From: Thermorudis peleae
GTDB lineage: Bacteria; Chloroflexota; Chloroflexia; Thermomicrobiales; Thermomicrobiaceae
Direction of reading: 5' to 3'
DNA: 64,000 bases
Assembly: GCF_000744775.1 (NCBI RefSeq)
Contig: NZ_JQMP01000003.1
Coordinates: forward strand, 682,001 to 746,000
A program made the position numbers and the translations under genes. Within the stretch, counting starts at the first letter, position 1. Every line of letters starts with the position of its first letter. Under the pieces are notes generated by a model that did no database searches, was not told the origin of the DNA, and was given only the letters and a program-made list of their open reading frames with translations. Positions 1 through 8,568 of this stretch are shown one piece after another.

Positions 1-11
1 CTTCTGCCTTC

Positions 12-398
12 TTGCTCGGTCGCTCAGGGTCGGAAGAAGATTGGGTGATCACGCCGAACGCTGAAGCACGAACAACGCCAACAAGTTCAACGCGAGCTTC
101 GCTGTTGACAACGCAGACGTGGGTGTTGCCGACAGCGACGCTCGTATTCTTGGCATATCTGGCTTTCGTGATTGTCGGCCGGCTTTTCGCGCATCTTCCC
201 TTTGTTGTCGTGCTCTTGCCAATCTTACCATCGTTTCTTCTCACCTGGTTTGCACTCGCGGTTGCCCTGACTGATATCGTGTCTCGTCCCTCGTTTACCA
301 CTGCGGCAAAGATCCGCTGGGCGGCGATTATCGCGCTCTTCAATGTTCTGGCGTTCTTGCCCTATTGGTTCTTTGTTGTTCGCCCTGGGCGGAAGTAG
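12..398 (+). CDS. Small membrane protein of unknown function, possibly 5'-incomplete
   Basis: The reading frame gives 128 residues from a TTG start, but it stays open to the left edge of the window, so the true start may lie upstream. The first 35 residues are polar and Ser/Thr-rich. They are followed by three hydrophobic stretches (about residues 38-58, 62-88 and 103-123) and a basic tail ending in RPGRK, which fits a three-helix inner-membrane protein with a cytoplasmic C-terminus. I recognise no family motif. The next gene starts 36 bp downstream on the same strand, so they may be cotranscribed. The function is unknown. Confidence 0.5.
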   Translation: MLGRSGSEEDWVITPNAEARTTPTSSTRASLLTTQTWVLPTATLVFLAYLAFVIVGRLFAHLPFVVVLLPILPSFLLTWFALAVALTDIVSRPSFTTAAKIRWAAIIALFNVLAFLPYWFFVVRPGRK

Positions 399-434
399 GC
401 CGCTCCTGTTTAGTATCGCAACGGAGAGACGCGG

Positions 435-2243
435 GTGGACAACGCGAGGCAGACGGAGCTACCTGGTAAGCGCGAGGTTGATCTCTACGTCCAGACGTAT
501 TTGACGCTTCTCCGTACGTCAGGTCCCGTTCCGGTTGCCACACTTATTCCAGCACATCTTCAGAGTGCCCCGTTGCTCCATCAGGGTGCGAATGAACCTG
601 ATATTGATGCCGGGGCGTTTCTCTATAGTACGCTTCGCCTTCCCCGAGAAATTGTTTGGGTTGAGCACATTCTGTTTGGCCAGTCGGTTGCGAGTTTCGC
701 TCGGCATGGCTATCGCGACATACTCAGTTGGCGACAGGTTACCGCACCTGGTCGTCGGCGTCGCTGGTATACGAACGATCAGGGAGTCCTCGCAGCCTTC
801 GTCAGCTCGTCTTCTGACCTCGATGATGTTGTCCCAACCATCGTCGCCTGGCAGATCGAGTGGAATAAGTTGCACCGTATGTTTGAGGAGAATCCTGTAC
901 TACGGGACATCGTGCGCCAGGTGACACAAACGCAGGCCAACGCACAGCGTGAGGCAGACGAGCGACTGCGTGAAGCACTTGGATTATCAGCCTATGATTG
1001 GGGGAGACTTGCTCAGGCGTGGGGAGAGCAGTTCTGGGCAATTCTCGCGTTCGCGGCTGAGCAGCGGAAGCGACTCACAATCCAGTTGCTGCCAGGCGGT
1101 TATGCGGGCTATACCCGTGCTGCCCGTACCTGGTGGACGCCGATTGAGCGATATTTGCTTGAACATCAGTTGATGGATCGGCCGCTCTTCTTTGTTTCTT
1201 CCAACATGCACAGCATTGCAAATGTGCTGTCGGGAACTGCGCGTCGTCGCCAAGATGCGCTCGTGCGCTTTATTGAGCAGACTCGTCATCCTGAACTCTA
1301 CCCTGAACTCGAACGTTTTCGAGCGGGGCAGAGCCGCAGCAATTGGGACAATTTGTTGTACTACACCGCGCGACTTTATTTTGCTGCCCATCCTGAGGAA
1401 CGAGAAGCGCGGAATCGCGAAGAAGCAGAACGTGGTATCGTCACGATTAACCCTGAAGGCCCTGTTGATGTTGGGGTGCAGATCATCACGCTTTCGCAAC
1501 TCTCTCCTGAGGACTTTGATCCTCGCCTCGGCCAACTCTCTCTCGATCGACTTGCGCATTGCCAAGCGGTGATCCTGAACATTAACTATCCTCTTGGTAT
1601 GGGGGCGTATCATCTTCTCCACCAGATCGTTGCCAGCACTGAGCGGCTTGTTGGTGTCTATATCCTTGGCAAAGCGGCAACACTGAACGCACGGATTGGC
1701 GACGTCATGCTATCGGACGTCGTCTATGATGAGCATAGTGGGAATACATACTGGTTACGGAACTGTTTTAGTGCTGCTGACCTTCGACCATATTTGATTT
1801 ATGGCTCAGCTCTTGACCACCAGCGTGCTGTAACCGTCTTTGGCACATTTTTGCAAAACCGCGGATACCTCGACTTCTTCTATCGCGAGAACTTTACGGT
1901 AGTTGAGATGGAAGCTGGCCCGTATCTCAGCGCACTCTACGAGGATCTCTTCCTGACACGTTACGGCACTGGCGAGCAGGTCAACTTGACGGCTGTGCCA
2001 TTCGACCTTGGGCTGATTCACTACGCTTCGGATACGCCCTATAGTCGGGCGCACACGCTTGGCGCTCGCGGCTTGTCGTATTACGGCATGGATTCGACGT
2101 ATGCTTCGACCATTGTGATATTGCGCCGCATTTTCCGTCAGGCTGGTGTGCTCATCGATACTAGTCATGCTTCCGACTGCATAGTCCAACCGCATGGAGG
2201 AGTGCATGGAACAACAACGGGCAGCGATTGTTCACATCGCTGA
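435..2243 (+). CDS. 602-residue protein of unknown function with a nucleoside-phosphorylase-like C-terminal half
   Basis: A long soluble protein starting at GTG. The N-terminal half is helical and Trp/Arg-rich, with no motif I recognise. In the C-terminal half, residues about 410-425 (LGKAATLNARIGDVML) and about 488-497 (VVEMEAGPYL) resemble the GDV strand and the VEME/VEMEA ribose-binding segment of the purine nucleoside phosphorylase/MTA nucleosidase fold. This is a motif-level resemblance, not a demonstrated homology. No signal peptide or membrane segment is visible. Its last 38 bp overlap the following translin gene, so the two are almost certainly cotranscribed and translationally coupled. 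It may act on nucleosides or RNA ends in concert with translin, but that is inference. Confidence 0.6.
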   Translation: MDNARQTELPGKREVDLYVQTYLTLLRTSGPVPVATLIPAHLQSAPLLHQGANEPDIDAGAFLYSTLRLPREIVWVEHILFGQSVASFARHGYRDILSWRQVTAPGRRRRWYTNDQGVLAAFVSSSSDLDDVVPTIVAWQIEWNKLHRMFEENPVLRDIVRQVTQTQANAQREADERLREALGLSAYDWGRLAQAWGEQFWAILAFAAEQRKRLTIQLLPGGYAGYTRAARTWWTPIERYLLEHQLMDRPLFFVSSNMHSIANVLSGTARRRQDALVRFIEQTRHPELYPELERFRAGQSRSNWDNLLYYTARLYFAAHPEEREARNREEAERGIVTINPEGPVDVGVQIITLSQLSPEDFDPRLGQLSLDRLAHCQAVILNINYPLGMGAYHLLHQIVASTERLVGVYILGKAATLNARIGDVMLSDVVYDEHSGNTYWLRNCFSAADLRPYLIYGSALDHQRAVTVFGTFLQNRGYLDFFYRENFTVVEMEAGPYLSALYEDLFLTRYGTGEQVNLTAVPFDLGLIHYASDTPYSRAHTLGARGLSYYGMDSTYASTIVILRRIFRQAGVLIDTSHASDCIVQPHGGVHGTTTGSDCSHR

Positions 2244-2868
2244 AACGCTGATCAGTCAACTGGACCTTCTCAACGACGCACGTGAGCGTGCGCTTGCGGT
2301 GACACGACAAATCACACGGCTGAGTGCGAATGCGGTGCGCGCTACCCACCGTGGTGAACGGGATGTTGCCCGGTCACTTCTCGCAGAGGCGGGGAATTTA
2401 AAGGATGCACTGACGGCTGATCTCCAAGCTTTCCCTGCCCTCTATTGGTCAGGGTATGTGCAAGACGCGTATAAGGAATATGCCGAGGCTCACATCACCG
2501 CTGCGCTGATTGCTGGCGATCCGGTACCGACCCCGGAAGCGCTTGGAGTTGAGCCAGCAGTCTACTTGAATGCACTTGGTGAAGCTGCGGGAGAACTGCG
2601 GCGCTACATCCTTGACTGCATTCGTCTTGGCGAACTCGCTCGTGCCGAGCAAGCATTGGCAATCATGGACGAAATCTATGGCATGCTTGTGCAGGTCGAC
2701 TATCCTGATGCTGTGACCAATGGCTTGCGGCGCACAACCGATATGGTTCGCGGCGTTCTCGAACGCACGCGTGGTGACCTGACGCTTGCCGTTGAACAGC
2801 AGAAGTTTTCTGAGGCGCTTGCGCGTGCACAAGAGGCACTGCAGCGCACGGCGACGTCAGCAACGTAG
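2206..2868 (+). CDS. Translin family protein
   Basis: A 220-residue, all-helical protein. I chose the ATG at 2206 because a GGAGG lies 5-10 bases upstream, although an in-frame ATG exists at 2194. The central part carries the translin/TRAX pattern: an EYAE pair at residues 91-94 (matching the two catalytic glutamates of TRAX spaced by three), GELRRYILD at 129-137, a DEIY segment near 155, and RTRGDL at about 187-192. Translin and TRAX form the C3PO endoribonuclease in eukaryotes; archaeal and a few bacterial members form similar RNA-binding cages. Retention of the acidic pair suggests possible nuclease activity. It is followed by a terminator. Confidence 0.8.
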   Translation: MEQQRAAIVHIAETLISQLDLLNDARERALAVTRQITRLSANAVRATHRGERDVARSLLAEAGNLKDALTADLQAFPALYWSGYVQDAYKEYAEAHITAALIAGDPVPTPEALGVEPAVYLNALGEAAGELRRYILDCIRLGELARAEQALAIMDEIYGMLVQVDYPDAVTNGLRRTTDMVRGVLERTRGDLTLAVEQQKFSEALARAQEALQRTATSAT

Positions 2869-2894
2869 CAAGTTCGGTGTAGGGATGCAGAAAG

Positions 2895-2935
2895 AAAATC
2901 CCCCCAGGCGGCAGTCTCGCCTCCCGGGGGATTTT
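2895..2935. terminator. Bidirectional intrinsic terminator
   Basis: A strong hairpin with a GC-rich stem (AAATCCCCC pairing with GGGGGATTT, continued by AGGCG with CGCCT) is flanked by an A-run on the left and a T-run on the right. It sits between two convergent genes and can stop transcription from both sides. Confidence 0.85.
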
Positions 2936-2949
2936 GCATAGGATAACGG

Positions 2950-3381
2950 TTAGGCTCCGCGAAGGAGCTTTTCGGCCTCTTCCTTGTGTCGTGTCTCGTC
3001 AGAGATGATTTCTTGGATATCATTCGAAAGGCCGTAATCGCCGAAGTCCTCTGCTTGCTTCATGCGCTCAACATAGCGCTGGATTGTCTCGACCTCGGCT
3101 TGAAGAACGCGCTCTACCATCTCCTGATTCGTCTGCGCCTTGGGGACAGGCAATGCTTCATCGGTTGGTGTACCGCCAAGGGCGACAATCTTGTTGGCAA
3201 GGAAGAGCGCGTGCCGCAATTCGTCCTGAATCTCTTTCTCGAAAAACTCGGCGAGCTCAAGCCGATCGAGACCGGTGCATGACGCAGCATAGTGGATGTA
3301 CATCGTGATAGCCTGCAGTTCGCCAGCAAGATCTTTGTTTAATCCCTCGATCAACTGTTGTGCAGTAACTTTCCCCGCCAT
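2950..3381 (-). CDS. Ferritin-like di-iron protein (bacterioferritin/rubrerythrin-like)
   Basis: A 143-residue four-helix protein. It shows the two half-sites of a ferritin-type di-iron centre: a glutamate in GELQAI near residue 20 with DELRH (E..H) near 54-58, and a glutamate in QAEVETIQRY near 96 with DETRH near 128-132. There is no rubredoxin domain and no obvious haem-binding methionine that I can assign. It probably oxidises and stores iron or detoxifies peroxide in the cytoplasm. A purine-rich GGAAAGGAAG precedes the ATG. It is monocistronic, ending at the bidirectional terminator. Confidence 0.75.
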   Translation of the reverse strand: MAGKVTAQQLIEGLNKDLAGELQAITMYIHYAASCTGLDRLELAEFFEKEIQDELRHALFLANKIVALGGTPTDEALPVPKAQTNQEMVERVLQAEVETIQRYVERMKQAEDFGDYGLSNDIQEIISDETRHKEEAEKLLRGA

Positions 3382-3459
3382 CGCACTTCCTTTCCTTCAT
3401 TTTCCGACCAATCGTAACTGTACCAGGTTGTGACATCGGTTGACGAGCTACTGGTCGAC

Positions 3460-4935
3460 CTAGGATGATGCGGCAACCGCCTCGCGAGTCTGTGGCTCCC
3501 ATCGCAGGTTCAGCTCTCGGTTAGCACGTACTTCGTCGAGGCGCTTGTAAAACGTGCGATGCGGCGCGTGCTGGACAAGTTCTGGATTGTGCTCGGCCTC
3601 GTCAGCAATCTGCAGCATGGCATCAACGAACGCGTTGAGTGTTTCGAGGCTTTCGGTTTCTGTCGGCTCGATCATGAGTGCTTCAGGGACGATCAGCGGG
3701 AAATAGACGGTCGGTGGATGCAGGCCGAAGTCAAGCAGTCGCTTCGCGATATCCATCGCCCGCACGCCATGTTGCTTCTGTCGGGTAGCTGAAAGGACAA
3801 ACTCGTGCATGCATGGCCGGTCGTAGGCAACGTCATAACGTTCGCGGAGTCGTGCCATGAGATAGTTGGCGGCGAGGACCGCGTCTTCGCTCACCTGCCG
3901 TAGACCGTCAGCGCCATTCATACGGATGTAGGTATAGGCTCGTACGTGCATGCCAACATTGCCGTGGAACCCATGAATCTTGCCGATTGAAGCAGCTGGC
4001 CACTCCCATGTGTATTCTGGGTCACTGCCCTCATGGCGCACGACGATTGGCCCAGGCAGGAATTTGGCAAGATGGGCCTTCACGCCAACGGCGCCTGAGC
4101 CTGGACCACCACCGCCATGGGGTGTCGAAAAGGTCTTGTGCAGGTTAAAGTGCATAATGTCGACGCCAAGTTCGCCGGGCTTTGCAATACCCAGCAGGGC
4201 ATTGAAATTGGCACCGTCGTTGTAGACGAGCCCACCAACGCCGTGGATGATGGCAACGATCTCGTCAATATGCTCATCCCATAAACCGAGCGTGTTAGGA
4301 TTCGTGATCATCAGTGCGGCCGTGTCCGGCCCCGCAAGGCGGCGTAGCTCATCAAGGTCGACATTGCCGCGTGCGTCTGACTTCACCTCAACGACTTTGT
4401 AACCGGCCATTGCTGCAGTAGCGGGGTTTGTGCCGTGAGCGGAATCAGGAATGAGGACCGTTGTGCGGCCGTGATCGCCGATGCTATCGAAATAGGCGCG
4501 CGCAATCAGGATGCCGGTCAACTCACCATGTGCTCCAGCGGCAGGCTGGAGGGAAACAGCGTCAAAGCCTGCAATCTCGGCAAGATAGTTCTGGAGCCGA
4601 TACATCAAGGCCAGGATACCTTGAACTGTCCGTGGGTCTTGCAAGGGATGAATCGCAGCAAATCCTGGGAGTCGTGCCAACACCTCATTGATCTTGGGGT
4701 TGTACTTCATGGTGCATGAGCCAAGTGGATAAAAATTAATATCGACCGCGTGATTGAACTGCGATAACCGGGTGAAGTGTCGGACGACGTCGATTTCGCT
4801 CACTTCGGGGAGGGGGAGTTGCTCTCGGCAGAGTTCAGAAGGGATCTCCTGTTCTGGCACATCGCACTCAGGAACCGAAACGCCCCGACGTCCTGGCTTG
4901 CTGAGCTCAAAGATCAATGGCTCAACTTGGAGCAT
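3460..4935 (-). CDS. gcvPB: Glycine dehydrogenase (decarboxylating) subunit 2, P-protein beta subunit
   Basis: The 491-residue length matches the beta subunit of the two-subunit P-protein. The PLP-lysine region is clear ([16 protein letters not shown], around residues 265-280), as is the downstream glycine-rich loop. The enzyme decarboxylates glycine and passes the aminomethyl group to lipoylated GcvH in the glycine cleavage system. The partner subunit gcvPA, normally directly upstream, is absent: the neighbour upstream is a divergent DUF1385 gene. Neither gcvT nor gcvH is in the window, so the complex must be completed from another locus. Confidence 0.9.
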   Translation of the reverse strand: MLQVEPLIFELSKPGRRGVSVPECDVPEQEIPSELCREQLPLPEVSEIDVVRHFTRLSQFNHAVDINFYPLGSCTMKYNPKINEVLARLPGFAAIHPLQDPRTVQGILALMYRLQNYLAEIAGFDAVSLQPAAGAHGELTGILIARAYFDSIGDHGRTTVLIPDSAHGTNPATAAMAGYKVVEVKSDARGNVDLDELRRLAGPDTAALMITNPNTLGLWDEHIDEIVAIIHGVGGLVYNDGANFNALLGIAKPGELGVDIMHFNLHKTFSTPHGGGGPGSGAVGVKAHLAKFLPGPIVVRHEGSDPEYTWEWPAASIGKIHGFHGNVGMHVRAYTYIRMNGADGLRQVSEDAVLAANYLMARLRERYDVAYDRPCMHEFVLSATRQKQHGVRAMDIAKRLLDFGLHPPTVYFPLIVPEALMIEPTETESLETLNAFVDAMLQIADEAEHNPELVQHAPHRTFYKRLDEVRANRELNLRWEPQTREAVAASS

Positions 4936-5029
4936 AGCACCCTTTGCCTCTCCACAGGTCGCCGTCCAGTACTTTGTCTGTAGCGTAACATGCTTGCGTC
5001 ACGTGCGACAATGAGCAACCGGAGCGGTC

Positions 5030-5038
5030 TGGTAGAAT
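5030..5038 (+). promoter_or_regulatory. Extended -10 promoter element for the DUF1385 gene
   Basis: TGGTAGAAT fits the extended -10 consensus (TGn plus TAnAAT) and lies 38 bp before the ATG of the DUF1385 gene, in the divergent region with gcvPB. No good -35 hexamer is visible at 16-18 bp, as is common with extended -10 promoters. Confidence 0.4.
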
Positions 5039-5075
5039 CAGCCCAAAGGCGGCGTGAGGACAGAGGGCAGAAGCC

Positions 5076-6083
5076 ATGGCAGAACAGTGGGCATATGGCG
5101 GCCAGGCCGTGCTAGAAGGGGTCATGATGCGCGGCCGGCGAGGCATGGCAGTGGCGGTTCGACTGCCTTCTGACACGATTGCTGTCTGGTATGAGCCAAT
5201 TGCGCTCAGCCACTGGCAGTTGCGTGTGCGGCGCTTGCCGTTGGTACGTGGCGTCTTTGTGCTGTGGGATACGCTTGTCCTTGGCATTCGAGCCCTTGTC
5301 TTCTCGGCCCAGGCTCTTGCCCGTGCTGAGCTTGGTCAGGGTGCTGCCGAGACAAGCAGTCAAGGAGAGAATATTCGCCCCTGGCTATGGGGTACTGTTG
5401 CTATCTCACTGGCATTTTCGCTTGCGCTCTTCTTCCTCCTGCCGCTTGGGTTGGTCAGCCTGGTTGACCGCTGGATTTCCAGTGCGCTCGTAAGTAACCT
5501 CATCGAGGGAATAATCCGACTTGGCATTTTGCTGCTCTACCTTGTGCTTATTGCGCGCACCCCTGACGTTCGTCGCGTCTTTCGCTATCACGGTGCGGAA
5601 CATAAAACAATCCATGCCTATGAAGCACACGTGCCACTTGAGCCGGACAACGTGCGACCGTTCAGCCTGTTACATCCGCGCTGCGGAACGGGCTTTTTGT
5701 TAATTGTGATGCTGATTGCCGTGCTAGTCTTTGCTCTCCTTGGCCGCCCCCCATTATTCTGGCGTGTTGTATCTCGGATTGCCCTCGTTCCGGTGATTGC
5801 CGCTCTCGCGTATGAGTTCATTAAGTGGACAGCATCGCAGTACCATCACCGGGTTGTGCGCTGGTTGACCTGGCCAAGCATGGCGTTGCAGCGCTTGACG
5901 ACCGCTGAGCCAGATCGTTCAATGCTTGAAGTTGCAATTGCGGCACTGGAGACTGTGCTGTATTACGATGGCCAACAGTCTTTCGCCCCTGTCCTGCATC
6001 ACGTCGTTCTGGTCGATGCTCTTGGTGTGCCGCTTGAGGAGAAAGTCGCGGATGCGGCATCGGTTTCCGCACAACGCGGCTAA
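5076..6083 (+). CDS. DUF1385 (YqhQ-like) membrane protein
   Basis: A 335-residue protein with the hallmarks of the DUF1385/YqhQ family: an N-terminal GGQAVLEGVMMRGR segment, several membrane helices in the middle (about residues 105-165 and 205-250), the RYHGAEHKTIHAYE motif near residue 172, HPRCGTGF near 205, and ASQYHHRVV near 253. The family is widespread in Firmicutes and Chloroflexota and its molecular role is unknown; the conserved His/Glu residues suggest metal binding. It is transcribed divergently from gcvPB and is followed closely by argH. Confidence 0.85.
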   Translation: MAEQWAYGGQAVLEGVMMRGRRGMAVAVRLPSDTIAVWYEPIALSHWQLRVRRLPLVRGVFVLWDTLVLGIRALVFSAQALARAELGQGAAETSSQGENIRPWLWGTVAISLAFSLALFFLLPLGLVSLVDRWISSALVSNLIEGIIRLGILLLYLVLIARTPDVRRVFRYHGAEHKTIHAYEAHVPLEPDNVRPFSLLHPRCGTGFLLIVMLIAVLVFALLGRPPLFWRVVSRIALVPVIAALAYEFIKWTASQYHHRVVRWLTWPSMALQRLTTAEPDRSMLEVAIAALETVLYYDGQQSFAPVLHHVVLVDALGVPLEEKVADAASVSAQRG

Positions 6084-6111
6084 CTGGCGGTAGTATCGTT
6101 CGGTGGTGGGA

Positions 6112-7572
6112 ATGGAACGCGGTTCAACAAAGCTCTGGGGTGGGCGCTTTCACGCCTCAACTGATGCACTGGTTGATCAGCTTAATGCGTCCTTGCCGTT
6201 TGATCAGCGTCTTGCGGTGCACGATATTCTCGGTTCGGTTGCTCATGTTGCCATGCTCGCACGGCGGGGCATTGTCTCCCGTGACGATGCGCTTGCTATT
6301 GTGGATGGCCTTCGGCAGGTCTTAGCAGAAATTGAGGCGGGAACGTTTGAGTTTCGGCTTGCCGATGAGGATATTCACCTGAGCGTTGAACGGCGTCTGC
6401 ATGAACTCCTCGGTCCAGTCGCTGGTCGGCTGCACACTGCGAGGAGTCGGAACGATCAAGTGGCGCTCGATTTTCGTCTGTGGATCCGCGACGCGATCCT
6501 GGCGCTTGGGCGCGGGCTTGCCGATGTCTGTGAGGCGCTTCTTGACCTTGCAGAGCGCGAGCGCGAGACGATTGTTCCGGGCTATACCCATCTCCAGCGT
6601 GCCCAGCCGATTCTCCTGAGCCATCACTTCCATGCTTACGTCGTAATGTTGCTACGGGATGCAGATCGTCTTCGGGAGTTGTATGCGCGGGTCAATCGCT
6701 CTCCTCTCGGTGCTGGGGCTCTTGCGGGTGTAACGTATCCTATCGATCGTGAGTATGTTGCAACCCTCTTGGCGATGGATGGTATTTGCGAGAACAGCCT
6801 CGATGCCGTCGCTGACCGTGATTTCGCCGTTGAGTTCTTAGCTGATCTCAGCATAATCCTCGTCCACCTCTCCCGGCTTGCCGATGAACTTGTGCTCTGG
6901 TCGACGGCTGAGTTCGGCTTCATCGAGTTTGCTGATGCCTTTGCAACCGGCAGCAGTATCATGCCCCAGAAAAAGAATCCGGATGTCGCTGAGCTGATTC
7001 GCGCAAAGACCGGCCGGGTTTTTGGCCATCTTCAATCAATGCTCACCGTGCTGAAGGGCTTACCACTGGCCTATAACAAGGATCTACAAGAAGACAAAGA
7101 AGGTGTCTTTGATGCCGTTGACACTGTTCAGCTTATTCTCGCTGTCCTCCCCCCTGCGCTTCGGACACTGACGATCAACCGTGAACGTATGGCTCAAGCC
7201 GCTGAGGAGAGCTTTACTGTAGCGACCGACTTGGCTGACCACCTTGTCCGTTGTGGCATTCCGTTCCGTGAGGCCCATGCCATTGTTGGGCGACTTGTTG
7301 CGTATTGCATTGAACATGGGAAAACCTTCGCGACGCTTGAACCGGGTGAATGGGCGCAGTTCCATCCCGTGCTCGTAACGTCTCGTCCTCCCCTGACGGC
7401 GCGAGACGCGGTTCTGGCTCGCGAAATTCCTGGGGGCACTGGCCCATCACATGTCGCGGCGGCCCTTGCCCGTGCCCGTGAGCACGTGCAAACGTGGCGG
7501 GCATGGCTTGCTGAACAGCAGGCACGGATAGAAACAGCCTTTCATCGCCTTCGAACAGGAGCGCTGGTATGA
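6112..7572 (+). CDS. argH: Argininosuccinate lyase
   Basis: It cleaves argininosuccinate to arginine and fumarate, the last step of arginine synthesis. The diagnostic fumarase-superfamily loop GSSIMPQKKNPD is present, preceded by the family segments KLWGGRF at the N-terminus, SRNDQVALDFRLW and the TH region (GYTHLQRAQP). I place the start at the ATG at 6112, only a few residues before KLWGGRF; a GTG at 6103 is the alternative, and neither has a strong ribosome site. The stop overlaps the next gene by the sequence ATGA. No other arginine gene is adjacent. Confidence 0.93.
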   Translation: MERGSTKLWGGRFHASTDALVDQLNASLPFDQRLAVHDILGSVAHVAMLARRGIVSRDDALAIVDGLRQVLAEIEAGTFEFRLADEDIHLSVERRLHELLGPVAGRLHTARSRNDQVALDFRLWIRDAILALGRGLADVCEALLDLAERERETIVPGYTHLQRAQPILLSHHFHAYVVMLLRDADRLRELYARVNRSPLGAGALAGVTYPIDREYVATLLAMDGICENSLDAVADRDFAVEFLADLSIILVHLSRLADELVLWSTAEFGFIEFADAFATGSSIMPQKKNPDVAELIRAKTGRVFGHLQSMLTVLKGLPLAYNKDLQEDKEGVFDAVDTVQLILAVLPPALRTLTINRERMAQAAEESFTVATDLADHLVRCGIPFREAHAIVGRLVAYCIEHGKTFATLEPGEWAQFHPVLVTSRPPLTARDAVLAREIPGGTGPSHVAAALARAREHVQTWRAWLAEQQARIETAFHRLRTGALV

Positions 7573-8060
7573 CAGCACTTGAGGAAGCGGCGCACCCCCA
7601 TCGTATTCATGTTGCTCCTGTAACAACGACAACGGACCTCGAAGCTGTCTATGCAATCCGTGATGAAGTTTTCCATCGTGAACAGCAGTTAACGCGTTTT
7701 GTGCGTGACGATCCTGATGATCGATTTAGTCTCAATGTTCTCGCGGCGGTCGATGGGGTCCCGGTTGGAACAGGGCGGGTCACGCTGTTCGGTGATGAGG
7801 CACAGATCGCATGGGTGGCAGTACGAAAGCCATATCGCCAGCTAGGGGTTGGCCGTGCAATCATGGTCTTTCTCATCGACTGGAGCCGTCAGCAGGGTGC
7901 CCGCTATGTCACGCTGAATGCGCAGACGCATGCGTTGGAGTTCTATCGGAAGCTTGGGTTCGTACCCGTTGGCCGTCGGTTCTTTATGGCCCATATCGAG
8001 CATCAGATGATGGTGCTTACCCTTACGAATCAGGATGAGACTGAGAATGGAGTGGCCTAA
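7569..8060 (+). CDS. GNAT family N-acetyltransferase
   Basis: A 163-residue single-domain GNAT protein. The acetyl-CoA pyrophosphate loop is seen as VRKPYRQLGVGRAIM around residues 82-96 (R/Q-x-x-G-x-G/A), and the C-terminal FYRKLGF segment is typical. The substrate cannot be read from sequence; the N-terminal part resembles ElaA-like acyltransferases (AVYAIRDEVFHREQQL). The ATGA overlap with argH raises the possibility of an arginine-pathway substrate such as glutamate, but there is no direct evidence for that. Confidence 0.8.
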   Translation: MTALEEAAHPHRIHVAPVTTTTDLEAVYAIRDEVFHREQQLTRFVRDDPDDRFSLNVLAAVDGVPVGTGRVTLFGDEAQIAWVAVRKPYRQLGVGRAIMVFLIDWSRQQGARYVTLNAQTHALEFYRKLGFVPVGRRFFMAHIEHQMMVLTLTNQDETENGVA

Positions 8061-8473
8061 TGGCAGACAAGGGGCGCAACATCCCGCCGGTTACACCTGC
8101 GGAGGCCAACGTAACGGTACAACAAGCGTTTGAGCGGATTGCCAGAACTTTTGGTTCCGGCACCGTTCCTGCTATCTATCAATCCGTTGCTCAGAATCCG
8201 ACCGTGTTGGATGCACTTGTCACGTTTCGCGGACAAGTGATGGACACCGGCGAGCTTGATGCAGTACTCAAAGAGTGGCTAGCCTGGGCTGCAGTGATCT
8301 TGACGCATAACGCCTTCGGCGTCCGGATTCATACTGCTCGTCTCCGCCGTCTTGGAGTAACCGATGCGCAACTAGTGGAAGCTCTTGGTGTGTTAGGGTT
8401 TTTCAGCGCGATGGGGACGGTTGCCCACGGCATCGGCCTGACGGCGGAAGATGCTTTGCCTCCAGAGCAGTGA
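8060..8473 (+). CDS. AhpD/carboxymuconolactone decarboxylase-like protein lacking the redox CxxC
   Basis: A 137-residue helical protein with the AhpD-like arrangement: a helix ending in LKEWLAWAAVILT, then HNAFGVRIHTARLRRLG where AhpD proteins have NxCxYCxxxHxxxxRxxG. The proton-relay histidine is kept but both cysteines are replaced (by Asn and Gly), so it cannot act as an alkylhydroperoxidase. It starts at the last base of the acetyltransferase stop codon, indicating one operon argH-GNAT-this gene. Its role is unknown; it may be a decarboxylase-like or structural relative. Confidence 0.65.
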   Translation: MADKGRNIPPVTPAEANVTVQQAFERIARTFGSGTVPAIYQSVAQNPTVLDALVTFRGQVMDTGELDAVLKEWLAWAAVILTHNAFGVRIHTARLRRLGVTDAQLVEALGVLGFFSAMGTVAHGIGLTAEDALPPEQ

Positions 8474-8568
8474 GATGGTGGGAAGAGATTCCAGGCTCAC
8501 GTGGTTCAATAGGAGCAGAGTAGTCATCCGATGCAGCCCGGCTAGGATGAGAAAGGGTAGCGGTCTCA

